The translations under genes and the position numbers were made by a program. A model generated the notes under the pieces. The model saw only the letters and a list, made by a program, of their open reading frames with translations. It was not told the origin of the DNA and ran no database searches. 64,000 nucleotides of DNA, taken from the NCBI GenBank assembly GCA_025677815.1, contig JAIXMP010000039.1, positions 248,001 through 312,000 on the forward strand. Direction: 5' to 3'. This DNA comes from Phascolomyces articulosus (Eukaryota; Mucoromycota; Mucoromycetes; Mucorales; Lichtheimiaceae). Below, piece after piece: positions 24,199 to 36,439 of the stretch (its first letter is position 1; the number at the start of each line of letters is the position of its first letter).

Positions 24199-27100
24199 TT
24201 AAATGATATTAAGATTTAATAAAATCTTATTTACACGTTCCTTCATGGCTTGGATTTTTTGCGGATTACTGTTATATTTATCAACATTAGAATTACTACT
24301 CACATTTTTACTCAAGGTAAAGAAAAAATGCATGGTTTACTTACTTTTGTGCCCACTGGCGAACATTATAAATTGCTTTTTGCATATAAGGCGCTGTTTT
24401 TTGTTTGTTGAAAATCTCAGAATTATCACTTGCTCTTAGATGAGCAATAGAATATTTGGGATCATGTGCTTCGTAAATCAAATTGGTAAAACCAATAACC
24501 TAATTTGGAAGAGAACAAAAAATAAAAAACATATAAGTACTTTCGTAAATCATTGAAGGGAGGAGGTGATAATTTTTTACCTGCCCTTCCATTCCATTCA
24601 CGGGTCGATAGGGCAACTTCAATTTGACTTGACACAATCCTCCACTTGGATCAACTATCAACAGCGTTTGATACCACAAAGATCGGCCTTCCATAGTAGA
24701 TATAGCTTTATCAGAACATGTAAAATCTATTCGATTAAAAAGAATCATATTTAATTCTAATTTTTATACATCCATTTTCTTTTATAATAAGCAAAAGAAA
24801 GACTTACGTATGACCAATGCAGCAATATCAATTTCAGAATTTTTTTCAAGTGTCTCCATTAAAGCTGTCATGGTGATAAAACGGGGTATATAAAGTGTTG
24901 ATGCCATTTTCTCCTCATCAACGTTGGCTATATTTTCCCACCGTGTCTTATGGGTTGTCTTTAAATGTAATGTTGAGGATGTGTTCAAGTGACTAGTATT
25001 ATTGCTGCTGTTGCTTTTGTCTAAAAATGTATACGGCATTGTAAAAAAGATTCGATATCGACTACCTTCCTGGATATCCATGTGATTCAATTCGTTTGCA
25101 TTCAATAATAAAAGAGTCGCCATCTTTTGCTTGATTTTCTTGTTACCAGAACAATGATAATCACAAAGTTGCATCTTGAAATGTACTGAAACGTTACGGT
25201 TTTCCAACTTGGAAGGTAAAACCGAAAGATCACCACCAGGAGAAGATTGTTCACGTTGCATATTCATTCGCATCCCACTAAACTCTTGGAACTTTGGGGT
25301 CCAGCCACTTTCTCCTTCATCCATCATATACTGATTAAATTCAGCACCCATACGCCTTCGTATTTCTTCTTCCTCTCTTGCTGTTCGTTTTATCCGGGTG
25401 CCATCTGATAAAGTTTCGGTATACATCATTGGATATTTACGACACACAATAACATCCATCGCAGTGACCAATCCACCATCCTCAAATACTGTTGACAAGG
25501 ATCGAAAGATAAGTCGATCTTTTTGATATCCGAGCTTGGTATCCCAAGGAACTAACCGAGAACCATTGGTTGTGATCGATAAATACGTATCATTGGATGA
25601 AGCACTTAAAGGTGATCGTGGCTGTGAATCCCCGCCCAACTATAGATTGTTACAATTTTCATTTCATTAAAAAATTGTTTTCCAGTTGATGATACTGTTG
25701 TCAGAAATGAAGATAAAATTCTAATTTACCTGGGCTCCACATATGGCCAATTTGGAACCAATAACAAGTTTGCCTCGTGCAATCGCACGTTCCATCCGTG
25801 AATCCGTTACTGCCTTTATTTGATACCAACCATCTGTCAGAACTAATTCATAATCACGTGCTCCTGAATAAAGTGTAATTACCAGTTGCTTAATATATAA
25901 ATAATAGAATAAGAGATGGAGATGGAAAATAATTATATATATACCTGGACTGATACCCTCAGCATTAATCATGTTCTTGATATCTGCAATAATGAGAACC
26001 ATGTGTTTGGCTGGAACATCATCATGTTCATGTACCCGCTTAAGTACTGGCCGATGACCAAGATTGATTTCACGTTCATATCTAAAACACATTACATAAA
26101 ATTACTTAATTAAAAAACCTGGACTATCGCATATTTTTTTGGGAGGAGAGTCTCTTTTTTACCTATACAATAGTTGTTCTACGACTTTATTTGGACACCA
26201 CCACTCTCTAAACTTTGTTGGATACGAACGGATCAGGCTTGCAATTTTCCATAATATCCATCGATAGTGATTCTCGACCCATCCCATTGATATAAACTGT
26301 TCGGATGCACCCGCCTTGAGCATTGCTTCATGAGCATCTTTAGGTCCCCATCCAGAAAACTGTACGGTAGCAGCATTGTTTGCTGTCAAGTAAATAATTT
26401 CATCAGAACTAAATATTATGCAAAAAAAAAGAATCATCTAGAGCATTTAGAACCAAAATATTTTTCATTTTTTCCTTCAATAACTTACATATCCATGTTT
26501 TTCAAATCCACCACAGTATACTGAAGAGGTTTTCCTAACTGTGACAATGGATGACGAGGTGATTGGGCTTATATAAACACGTTAATATTTTTCCCTGGTA
26601 ATTTATGGTAGATTATTACTTACAATTTATAGAGAAAACAGGTTTTCCTTTATAACGAACCGAAGCAGATGATACTTTGCCGGAAGCTGCAGCCTTCGTT
26701 AATTCATATTTTGATTGAATGACTGGAGACTTGAATGGTTTCATTTTCAACATGGCTGCTTGAGGTCGTCGCTTTAATCGTTTGCGTGGATGTGGAGGAA
26801 GTGGAGGAAATCGTTCAGGAGATTTTTGTTTGGGAGAGGATGGTGAAGGTTGTGTCTCTTCTAAACTGGAAATTGTTCGCTGTGAAGGTAATGATGAATG
26901 ATCGTTATATTGCTGCTGTTGTGAATTTCCGCGCAATGGAGAAGAAGTAGAGGAAAGTCGTTGGGAGGATATTGATTGTGAAGCTTGTGTTAATTCTCTT
27001 GTCGTTTCTGACGAATTGAAAAGAGCTACGGCACGTTGTTTTGCATCCACAGACACCGAAATAGTAATATCACTGGTGCCCTTTGTAAATCCTCCATGAC

Positions 27101-28758
27101 GTGACAAAAGATCCTCATATTTGAATTGTAACTGATTGTCATCGGTGTCATTATTGTCGTCATGGCTGTCATAGTGATCATTGTCTGATGAACGTTTTTC
27201 ACCGCATACTGACATTTCTCCATTCACAGTGCCGGTTGATTCTCCCTTCATTGATATTTTGGTTTGTTCATCGGGTGATTGAGTTGCCAATACCAATTTT
27301 TCCGCTTTGTAAAGTGCTTCTTTTGAAGTAGGAGAAATATCACGACCAGATGCAGTCTTGAATCCATGAAGTATCTTTGTGGGCGGAGGAATAGTTTCTT
27401 CATTATCACTATTCGCTGTAGCAAATGGAGGTCTTTGTTGATCATTGACAATGCTGTTATTACTGTTGCTGATTTTTACAGTACCATTTTGAGTTTGTTC
27501 CTCTTTCTTTTCTGTTGCTGGTAGTGTGCCAGTTTGCATATCATGCGACTGTGATCCAAGCAATAAACGCTCCGCTTTGCGAAGAGATTCCTCTGATATA
27601 CGAGGGATAGTGCGATTTGAAGCCGTTTTGAATCCAGAAAAACCCTCGAGCGATTCTTGAATTTTAACCTTGTCATCAGTTGGATCAGTCTTATGGTCCC
27701 TCGCATTTATTGTAGTAGTATCTTTTTGTGTATTTGGTACAGATAGTGGATTGTTGATTGTGTTATTACCAGGTGACGTGCTAGATATTGCTTTATTCAA
27801 GCCACTGTCAATAGAATCAACGCTGAACAAAGCAAATGCATTTTTTCGTGCTTCATTATTGATCCTCAATGGTTTTCTGCTACCAGCTGTTTCAAATCCA
27901 CCAAATTCAAACAATGTCGATTCCATTTGCTTTTTGTCAAAAGATACCTCCTTTGTTTCATCTATAGGATGTATATCGATTTTAAAGGAAGACTCATTAT
28001 TTTGTGCTGTTGTATCATGATTACGTTCCAAATCATTTAATAATTCTGGAAAGTCGATATCGAATTCTACTCCCCACATTTCTTCATCTTCGTCAATATC
28101 TGCCTTTTTCATATCAACATTGTTGGGATTTTGTTGTTCCTGGAGTTTAGATGCGTTGTTCGATTGATTTGTATCCATCGAATCGTTTAATGATTGGTTT
28201 ATTGTACTGTTATCAGCGACAGTGATTATCGTTGTATCTATTGTGATTATATACTCAAATCAATAAAATGTTCAACATTCACAGCTTATCATTCATATTA
28301 TATATATATACCTTGTTTTCTCTTTTGAACGCCTTCTTTTCCCAATTTTTTGTGATTATTATTGAATCCAGTATCGTGTTGATTCAAATCGATTTCGCGC
28401 AGTGGATGCTGTTGAGGAAACGCGACTGAACCTTTGACATGATCTAGCGGATCTCGAAAAACCTGCAAGGATGTACCTGAGCGTTCATGGGTGTTTGTTT
28501 GTATTAATTTATGTGAACATGACTATAAAATGAAATGGAAAAGAAGGATATAAAATATTATAAACTCCTGTGATTAATAATGGACGAAAAACATAATTAT
28601 TTACGATTATCTTGTATTTTCTTTTTAATTACGTTATTATTAGTGGCCTGTGCTTGTTCAGCTTGCATTTCAGCTAAGGCTACATTACGAAACAATTGGT
28701 CTCTAAAACCTGGTGAGCCCCAGTCGTCAAAGAATTCATCGCTTTGAGACGAATCCAT
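24199..28758 (-). CDS. BRCA2: BRCA2/Brh2 orthologue, Rad51 mediator
   Basis: BRCA2 loads Rad51 on ssDNA in homologous recombination. Eleven exons join in frame: 28758-28633, 28522-28312, 28237-26624, 26567-26489, 26408-26163, 26081-25945, 25863-25730, 25639-24808, 24726-24581, 24499-24345 and 24295-24199, giving 1,258 residues. Four BRC-like repeats sit at about residues 225-251, 314-340, 404-430 and 494-521; the first three keep F-x-T-A (FETAG, FKTAS, FKTAS) and the fourth is degenerate. The DNA-binding part follows: helical domain (WVENHYRWILWKIASL), OB1 (LIIADI, LTDGWYQIKA, WDTKLGYQKD), OB2 with a short acidic/basic insert where mammals have the tower, and OB3. If the last intron is not removed, translation stops at 24341. 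Its start lies 197 bp from that of IMA1. Confidence 0.9.
27012..27095 (-). other. BRC-like repeat 4, degenerate
   Basis: Encodes GGFTKGTSDITISVSVDAKQ followed by RAVALFNSS. The FxTA core is altered to FTKG, so binding to Rad51 may be weak or lost. Confidence 0.6.
27285..27365 (-). other. BRC repeat 3 (Rad51-binding)
   Basis: Encodes GFKTASGRDISPTSKEAL followed by YKAEKLVLA; the closest of the four to animal BRC repeats. Confidence 0.88.
27555..27635 (-). other. BRC repeat 2 (Rad51-binding)
   Basis: Encodes GFKTASNRTIPRISEESL followed by KAERLLL; a good match to the BRC consensus. Confidence 0.85.
27822..27905 (-). other. BRC repeat 1 (Rad51-binding)
   Basis: Encodes GGFETAGSRK...ARKNAFALF, with both the FxxA-type module and a hydrophobic second module. 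Confidence 0.8.
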
Positions 28759-28955
28759 GGAAGAATTCTTGTGTGTGTGTCAAAAGTCAAAAGGAACTCG
28801 CAGCACAAAATAATGTATCACAATGCGAACTTTGAATCCCTCCCCCTCCACCGTCACACAGCTTCATAGTCTTTTTTTATTCGCTCTCCTTTTCTTTTTT
28901 TTTTCTTCTACATTTCCACAATTGTTCTCTCGTTTCTAGGTACATACCTAAATTT
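28759..28955. promoter_or_regulatory. Shared divergent promoter, BRCA2 / IMA1
   Basis: Only 197 bp separate the two start codons, so both genes must start within one nucleosome-sized region. It contains poly(T) and CT-rich tracts. Confidence 0.6.
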
Positions 28956-31068
28956 ATGAACAACCACGTTACCAGTAGGCGTCCACCTTGGAGAACAGTA
29001 TTACTTGGATTTCTTGGGTTTACTGATCTTCCTATAAAAGTAAACTGTTGGTATTGTAGTCAAGATTCTTATTTACTTCCTGGAGGCAAGCAAACAGAGC
29101 GCTACTGGCACTGTAATATTTGTGAAAACACCAATGTCAAAGACGAAGTAAGACAGTAGCATTTTATTTATCATAGATATATGAAAGAAGCTTTATTCAA
29201 AGTTACTCATACCTTTTTTAAAATAAAAACCACCAGAATGGCGACATTGTGGACACTTTACCAGTAATGTATGATGCAAAACTGAATCGTACTGGTAAGT
29301 TGAGAACCATGTTTATTTATATGAATATTTGACAACTTTTTTTTTGAATATATATATATATATATATAACATAACATTATATTATGATCGTTATTATAGT
29401 TACTCCTATTCAAGATACTTCACGAAAATTCCAAACACGACGCCTATGTGAATCTTGTGAACGAAATCAGGCACTGATATACCAAATCATGAGTGATTAC
29501 ATCCGAGACGAAAATGTAAGCAATACTCTATTTTGATAGCAAACTTACTCTTTTATTGATTTATCTGAAAATAATAATAATAGTAATAATAATACTCTAA
29601 TTTTTTTCTACACCTTTAGGATCCTGATTATGACTATTACCTTCGGACAGCTGATGATTATAAGACGTCCTTACACCAAAAATATGCACTCTGTGACGAT
29701 TGTCAGTTGATTGTAGATGAAATTGTAGCAGAACAAAAAGCAGCATTACGACAACGACGATTTAATGAAAAGTTAACTCGAAGTCTAACAACAAAAGCAC
29801 CGAGAAAACCATCAAAGTTCGAATATGGATCAATGGGATTATTATGGATCTGGCTTCATGGAATGACATGGTTAATATGTTTTTATGGTAAAATACTTGA
29901 CTTGGAAAACAAAAAACAAAGAGAGAGACGAATACATATGTTATTAGCTGAAAGTTTAATTGTATATTTGTTTCCTTTTTTTTTAGCATTTTGGTATCCA
30001 CCGATTCGACATAATGAGGCAGATTTGATAACGGATATTAAAGGATCCTGGGAAGCGTTTGCAACATACTTTGCGCTTTCAACAATTTCTATTCAGAATT
30101 TATCTTTAAAATTTACATTTTCACAAGTCGCAAAAAGTGGACTAATGTTTGTGATACAAAGAATATCGTATATGGGACAGATCCTTCACAACTACACTGT
30201 ATGCCTCGTAGCACCAGAAAAGGAAGAAAGTTGTCAATGGGATGTTTCAAATCACGCCACATTGTTTCTCATTGTATGCCTGATCTCGTTTATATGGATG
30301 AACTGGCACCCAAAAGCTTCAAAAACATACTTTGAAGAATCTCGGATACAGCGATGGGGAATCTACACGGTAAAAATGATTTATACAAATATGGGGTATT
30401 TAAATATAAATTCATACTAACAATGTTATATATATAATAACAGAATATTCAGCGATTTCTCTATGTGGCTCGACTTGGATTATTACTAGTACTTTGTTAT
30501 GCACATGAGCAAATAATACATGTGATAATGGAGATTACATTAATTATCATGCCATTGGTAAATATAGCATTTAAATCAAGATGAATGGTAATAATCATAT
30601 TTGAGCAGCGGATATTCACCGATTTGATTTTTATTATTATTATTCTGAATTTAGCTACTTATTTTCTCTGTATGTGTTGTCAAAGTCGCTTCGACGGATT
30701 GGCGTTTGAACAAATCTGCCACTACATTTGAAGGTCTAAAAAGAACATATGCAGAAATTCAACGGTTTGCTACCACCAAAATGACGAAAATTGGAAAAGA
30801 ATCGATCGATGCAGCCCGCTATGTCCCATCATCTAAACTGAAACGACAACATGAAAAGGAGACGCAATCCATGGATGTCGTCGATGATACCGAAGAAGAC
30901 GATGAATATGAAAAACAAGCGACAGAAGCCATGTTGCGAAAGCGTTCCTTGTTTAAGGTTCCATTATCACAAAAGTACCAATCAGCAACTCAACAACAAG
31001 AGGACGATGGTGATATGGAAGGCATTGTCACTGGTATCCATAAAATTGCATTCGAAAATAATATATAA
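28956..31068 (+). CDS. IMA1: Inner nuclear membrane protein Ima1 (Samp1/TMEM201 family)
   Basis: Ima1 is an integral inner-nuclear-membrane protein tied to the LINC complex and heterochromatin. Six exons join in frame: 28956-29147, 29237-29294, 29400-29515, 29620-30369, 30444-30557 and 30655-31068, giving 547 residues. The Ima1 N-terminal domain is clear: VNCWYCSQDS, HCNICENTN, NGDIVDTLPVMYD, then CESC and CDDC, so four paired-cysteine zinc motifs are kept. Several membrane helices follow, then a charged C-terminal tail (EEDDEYEKQ). A 99-nt stretch at 29888-29986 begins GTAAAA and ends with a pyrimidine tract and TTTAG; its length is a multiple of three, so removing it would shorten the protein by 33 residues without a frameshift. 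The AG at 30653-30654 was chosen because it opens the frame of the C-terminal exon. Confidence 0.88.
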
Positions 31069-31702
31069 TAATAATAATAACTTTTCCTTATTCAAACCCT
31101 CCCCCATTCAACTCAACTCCATCCCCAAATACTTTTTTTTATCAATTATATACATTTATCACACACATCTACTCGAAATATAACACGTCTTACACCCCAT
31201 TTTGCCCACTTGTTCCTCTTCCCCTATCAATAGCATATTGTTTTTCCTTCCCTTTACCCTGTAAATTCATAATAGACTAATAGCATTCCCAATTCATCAT
31301 CCATATTTTTTACTCGCATTATAATCTTGATTTTTTATTTAATTATGCACTCACAAGTTGTTCAGAGAAATGAGAAGTTACTTTTTTTATCAATATTTCA
31401 TGAAGGATTTACACATAGATTTCGAGTATGCGAAACTATTTTATAAAACTGACTAAGCGAAATCAGTTTTGATAACAATTTGAGAAACAAAAAGAAACAA
31501 AAACATATTTAATAAGAATAATTACAATAACTGAAAATCAAAAATACTATATAACAGTTCGTTATATATTATATACGTCGTTTTTTTAAAGAAAATGATG
31601 TTGTATATAAGTATTAATGTTGTGTTGTGATACTGATATAAAGGGATAGAAGGAAGTATCTCTATATAAATGTCTATCTAAAAAATGAATGATAAATTAT
31701 AT
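31069..31702. other. Intergenic: convergent 3' regions of IMA1 and carrier gene
   Basis: AT-rich, with CT-rich stretches near 31090-31260. No gene was seen; it must contain two terminators or poly(A) sites. Confidence 0.5.
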
Positions 31703-33065
31703 TTATGGAGTTTTCCGTAGAGGGATTAAACTGTAAACATATTCAAGAACAAGAAATTGAAGTGAATGAATAGGGAATGCACGCAATAAGGTAACATTCA
31801 AGCCACGATATAATCCTCGTACACCATCACGTTGAATCACATCCATAGCGCATGATCGAATAGTTTTGAACTTGGGATCATCCATCATGACTTGTTTTTG
31901 AAGTCGACTCTTGACCAAATCGACTGGGAATACAATTAACCAACTCAATACACCACACATACCACCAGCCATGAAATGGGTCATTGGACTTGATTTGGCA
32001 TCTGGTCGATTACCATTCAATACACGTTTGACTGTTTCATATGTACCGAAATAGATGGATGTACCCATGGTTTCACGAATGGTATGGCATCTTAACCCAC
32101 TCCACAAACCAAATACACCCTTTTTCTGTACAATCTGTCTTGCTGCATTCCAAGAAGAGGATGATATTGCCGGTAAACCTTTTTCCTTGGCAATCATTTG
32201 TTCCAGCTGTCGTTGGATTTTGATCAATTCAAGTGGGCAGCTGAGTATAGCGATAAATGCACCGCTGGATGCACCGCTTATCGATGCCAATGCTGTCAAT
32301 GAACCGAGTGTTTGGCCATGAAGACCTGGATAATGTCGTAATCGATACTTGGTACCTTCATAAATCGAAAATGATACGGATTTGATGGCACTCACAGTAA
32401 TCAACGGAGGAATCATGCCTATTTTTTGATTTTCGTAAGATCATTTGTTGTTCTATCTCTTTCTTTCATAAACCATACGGATTTCTACATAGAAAAATAT
32501 CTAACCTCGAAAAAATCCTCGGGCACCTTCTTCCTTGTATGTTATCTTTACACATTCCATCAATGAATTATAATGATGTGTTTGCATTCTTGTCTTGACA
32601 GAGTCAAACTAAAGTATTACATAATATAAATCAAATTAATAAATGTTATTTTTTTTTTCGAGATTGGTGTTGTTCTTACCGGGAAACCAGAAAGAACCGA
32701 TGTCACTGCAGCACAAGAAGCGGCCAGCGCTGTCCTGTTGGCTAATCGAATATCATGTTGATGAATCATGTCCATATATTAGAAATAACGTAATAATATA
32801 TTTTGACAGAAAAATATTAAAACTATTTTTTAAAAAAAATAAACATACCAACAACGATATCCCACCACATTGATGATGTATGAGGTTCGACATTGCCTCG
32901 GATATCGAGTAGTGATTCGTTTCTAGAAGTTGATTTATTTTATAGATAAACATAAATATTTTTTTTTATCAAATGAGTTATATTCGAAATCTTGTTGAAT
33001 CTAAAGCCTATTATTAAAAATATCGAGATTATTATTTATACCAACCTTAGGTTTTCCAAAGTCAT
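31703..33065 (-). CDS. Mitochondrial carrier family (SLC25) protein
   Basis: This is an inner-mitochondrial-membrane solute carrier. Five exons join in frame: 33065-33046 (20 nt), 32922-32849, 32741-32680, 32608-32506 and 32418-31703, giving 324 residues. The three carrier repeats each show the signature: FPFDSVKTRMQ, CPLELIKIQRQ and FPVDLVKSRLQKQ. Repeat ends ARGFFRGMIPPL, VFGLWSGLRCHTIRETMG and VRGLYRGLNVTLLRAFP also fit. The first exon codes only for MTLENLR. The residues at the substrate contact points do not let me name the substrate. It is divergent from the La-like/PSP gene, with 179 bp between start codons. Confidence 0.93.
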
Positions 33066-33244
33066 ACTCTCCAAGTCCTCATTCGAAGCACCTCAAATTT
33101 ACTATACGATAAAAAAAAGAGCAAGGGGTTGAAAGAAGTAGCAACAAACAGGTCGGAACCTCCTTAATTTATCAACCTAAAAAAAAAATTCGGAACTCCA
33201 TTGATGCTTTCTGCTTGAATTTTTGTCTTCTCTTTACTTCAAGT
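33066..33244. promoter_or_regulatory. Shared divergent promoter, carrier / La-like-PSP gene
   Basis: A 179-bp region between two start codons on opposite strands. It is A/T-rich with poly(A) tracts. No TATA box is evident. Confidence 0.55.
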
Positions 33245-35068
33245 ATGAATTCAGCCGATCTTCGAAACAATGTTATTACCACCATTACAAACGCGCTTTT
33301 ATTTCCTGAATCTCATGGCGATCGGTTTTTTGTTCAACTTGTCACCTCGTCTGAACAAGGCTATATGCCGTTAGCACTTGTTCATGGCATGATTAAAGAA
33401 CTTCAAGGCGTGCCACTCAAATATATTGAACATTGCGCTGACAGGGAACCCGATCGATTACAACTGAGCATCGATCGAACCAAAATTCGAATAGCTAGGG
33501 TATTTCATGACGACCCAGTAGACGATCTGGAACGCGAAACGGATGCTTATGGAGAACAGCAACAAGAGAAACAAAAAAACAAAAATCAACACCAAAATAA
33601 TGGTACTATTACACGTCAATCATCATCATCGTCATCATCATCCTATTATTCACTGACAAATGATATGTCGCAGGAAGATGAACCAATAGAACAAGTTCAA
33701 CAGAAGCCATCCAAGTACTTTCAACCTTATAAACCCACTTTTGTTACTAAACGAACAATTACTGCACCCATCTATTTCAACAATGGCAAGTTTTATAACG
33801 ATGAAGAAGAATTGAACAAAAAAGTACGTCAAGATCGACCAAGGATGGAAGTGCCACCTTATGAAAAATTGGATATTACAGCATTAGGTGATCCCAGGAA
33901 TAAGTAAGTATATCCTATTAATTGGTGATTATGACTGAAGAAACAAAAAAAAAGTATTATATCACTAACAAGAATGTAATCCATGATATTATGCTTTGTA
34001 CAATGAAGAGAAAATATGAACGTGTGTTGGAATTGTGGAAGTGAAGACCATAGGTACACTGTATGCCCACAACCAAGAGATGATGCCATGATTAATGAAT
34101 ATCGCAACCGTATAAAAAAACCAAATGGACCTAATTTTGGCCGTTTTTTTGTCGAATTAGAGCTCAGAAATCAGATTGTAACTTTACGTCCAGGTAAAAT
34201 ATCACTTGAGCTTCAAAAGGCATTAGGATTGAATAGGCGACATCCTGAACCACCTTATTATACCAAAATGCGACAAAACGGCTATCCACCTGGATATTGG
34301 AAATCTCCAAAAGAGAGAGGTAATTATGTTAGAAATTAAAGTATTGCATGAGAAATCTAAAAAAAGACACATTTTAACATCCCGTACTTCAATATATGAT
34401 TAGATGAATTATTATCACAATGGAAAAATCCTACAGCTTGGTCTGAAGAAATGTTATACGATGATAATGCAGATCTAAAGATTTATTCTGATCCTGCATC
34501 TTATGAACAAAATGATATGGATGAGGATGGTCCAGTGAAACGCGTCGGCACAAATAAACGTGTCAAGTTGGTGCATTATCCGGGTTTAGATAAATGGGAA
34601 AACTTACACAAGCGAAGGCGTACAACAACAGCTGAACCTCATTTAGATTATACTTATGCTCCTGCATATTATTTGGCAGAGGATTCCAGTCCATCGATAA
34701 TGATGAATGATGATGATTATACTGCCACTACAACTCCACCTACCGCAAATTTTGAAACGACATATCATGATCCACCCAATCACGAATCATCCATTGCACT
34801 ACAGCAGCAACAGTCATCCGTACTACCTCCTGAACAGCAATATCAGTATTACCATTATTATTATTCAGCTTATCCTTTTTTCCAATACCAACTACCAGTA
34901 CAAGAGCAGCAGGAGCAACCTCAAGTATGGCAAGCGCCATCACAGTCACGACTACATAACATTCCCAATAATGATGAATTAGCTACACCCGTTTCTTATA
35001 CATCAAATAAAGGTGAAGAAGGACAGGAAGAAGATGAAATGGATATGGATATTTCAGACGATGATTAA
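33245..35068 (+). CDS. La-like domain + CCHC zinc knuckle + PSP domain protein (ZCCHC8-like)
   Basis: Three exons join in frame: 33245-33903, 34009-34319 and 34404-35068, giving 544 residues. Residues about 1-85 resemble a La motif in spacing (GDRFFVQLVTSSEQGYMPL...LQLSIDRTKIRIAR), although the aromatic YYFSD signature of its first helix is absent. A Gln/Asn/Ser-rich linker follows. A CCHC zinc knuckle is at CWNCGSEDHRYTVC, and the PSP proline-rich domain is near residues 270-320 (LQKALGLNRRHPEPPYYTKM, then GYPPGYW). The C-terminus is disordered, Gln/Tyr/Pro-rich and ends in an acidic DEMDMDISDDD. CCHC plus PSP is the arrangement of ZCCHC8 (NEXT complex, nuclear RNA decay). A nuclear RNA-binding role is likely; the La call is an inference. 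Confidence 0.82.
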
Positions 35069-36016
35069 AACGAAACGCATTTACTAAAAAAATAATGGAT
35101 TGTGATTATTCTTTTTCTATTTACTCGAATTATCTTCTTTGCAAATGATATATAGTTTCAGCAATCATCTCTCTATATTTTAACATTCCAACATGTAGTA
35201 CCTATACACCTTCTTTTTTTTTTGTATCGATGTCGAAACATTTATTTGTATATTTTTTTTTGCGATTGCTTTATTGATCATGTAGTTTATTTGCACATAT
35301 TATATACCTCTATGAAAACACAAAATGATTTAAAAATAAAATGGTTGAAAACCCAAACAAGATATGGATAAATGATGATACTAAGATCAAATGGTCATGG
35401 GATGGGACAAGTTAAATGGTGTATAATAATATAATTAACAAAGCGTATATATGTGGTGCCTCATTGTTAATGTTCAATAAAGAAAGGAGACTTAGCATAT
35501 GAGACATCATATCACTTTAGTTATTACAATAGGTCTATTTCCTTTATGAATGGAAAATGACATCATCATCATAATCCATCCTGAAATATTATCGGAATAT
35601 TAATGACAAAAATTATAGGATAAACGATTGTTATTCCAAGAATGATGATTTACTATAAAGGGATGACCCCAGTTTTTAGACTTTGATCCGGGGTGAGAAA
35701 AGTCTATTGGTAGCTTTTAGTGCTACATTACTTGTTGACAACATATCAGCCCACTTCTTTTGTTTTCCGTGTTTTTGTTGATGAGAAATTCCTGTCAAAG
35801 ATAGCCGCTCATTCATTAACTTATGTATAATTCTATTAAAAAACAATAACTCTTTACTAATATATTAATGGTCATGCTACTACTTGCTGTATCACACACC
35901 GAACAATAAATTGTTATTCATAACAAACCAAGCATTTTAGCTATATAATAAATCTGTGTTCCTATTTATTTTATCGAATGGGACCAGTTCAACTGCTGCT
36001 TTTTGACCAATAACTA

Positions 36017-36062
36017 TTATCTTTAAGCATAATTTTACTTTTATGCTGCATTAATTGATAAG
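36017..36062. promoter_or_regulatory. Pair of GATA-factor sites upstream of urate oxidase
   Basis: AGATAA on the minus strand (36017-36022) and TGATAA on the plus strand (36056-36061) both fit the HGATAR consensus of fungal nitrogen regulators (AreA/Nit2 type). They lie about 290-330 bases above the TATA box. Urate oxidase is under such control in ascomycetes; whether that holds here is inferred. Confidence 0.45.
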
Positions 36063-36350
36063 AAACACTTTATATATACAGCAGGTAGAAGCTATATATA
36101 GAATTATGATATGTTTTTCTTAGTGGTAACTCGCAAGCAATTTGTGTGGCTTCAAAAAAAAAAACGCTTTGTCCACTTTTCTTTTGCTGCATGAAAAGAA
36201 TATCAGCCCACTTTTTTTTTTCATCGACAGTTCAAGACTCAGACAACAAAACTCTATTACGATAATGACATTGACACCGAAATGAATTATAGATCAAGAT
36301 TTTAAAGAGGTATAATCCATTTGTCTTGTTTTTGTAGAAAAGAAAAAACA

Positions 36351-36358
36351 TATAAATA
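36351..36358 (+). promoter_or_regulatory. TATA box of urate oxidase
   Basis: TATAAATA lies 89 bases before the ATG and is followed by a pyrimidine-rich leader ending in CAACAATG. Confidence 0.65.
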
Positions 36359-36439
36359 CAATCCATATCACCATCCATTCTTTTTTTTTTTTACTTACAC
36401 TCAACTACTTATCCACAACTCATATCAACAAATCCAACA

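Larger units (their letters stand above)
35069..36439. other. Intergenic: urate oxidase upstream region
   Basis: A 1.37-kb AT-rich spacer. It holds two exact copies of the 14-mer ATATCAGCCCACTT (35743-35756 and 36200-36213), GATA-factor-type sites, and a TATA box near the gene. No coding segment is supported. Confidence 0.55.
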
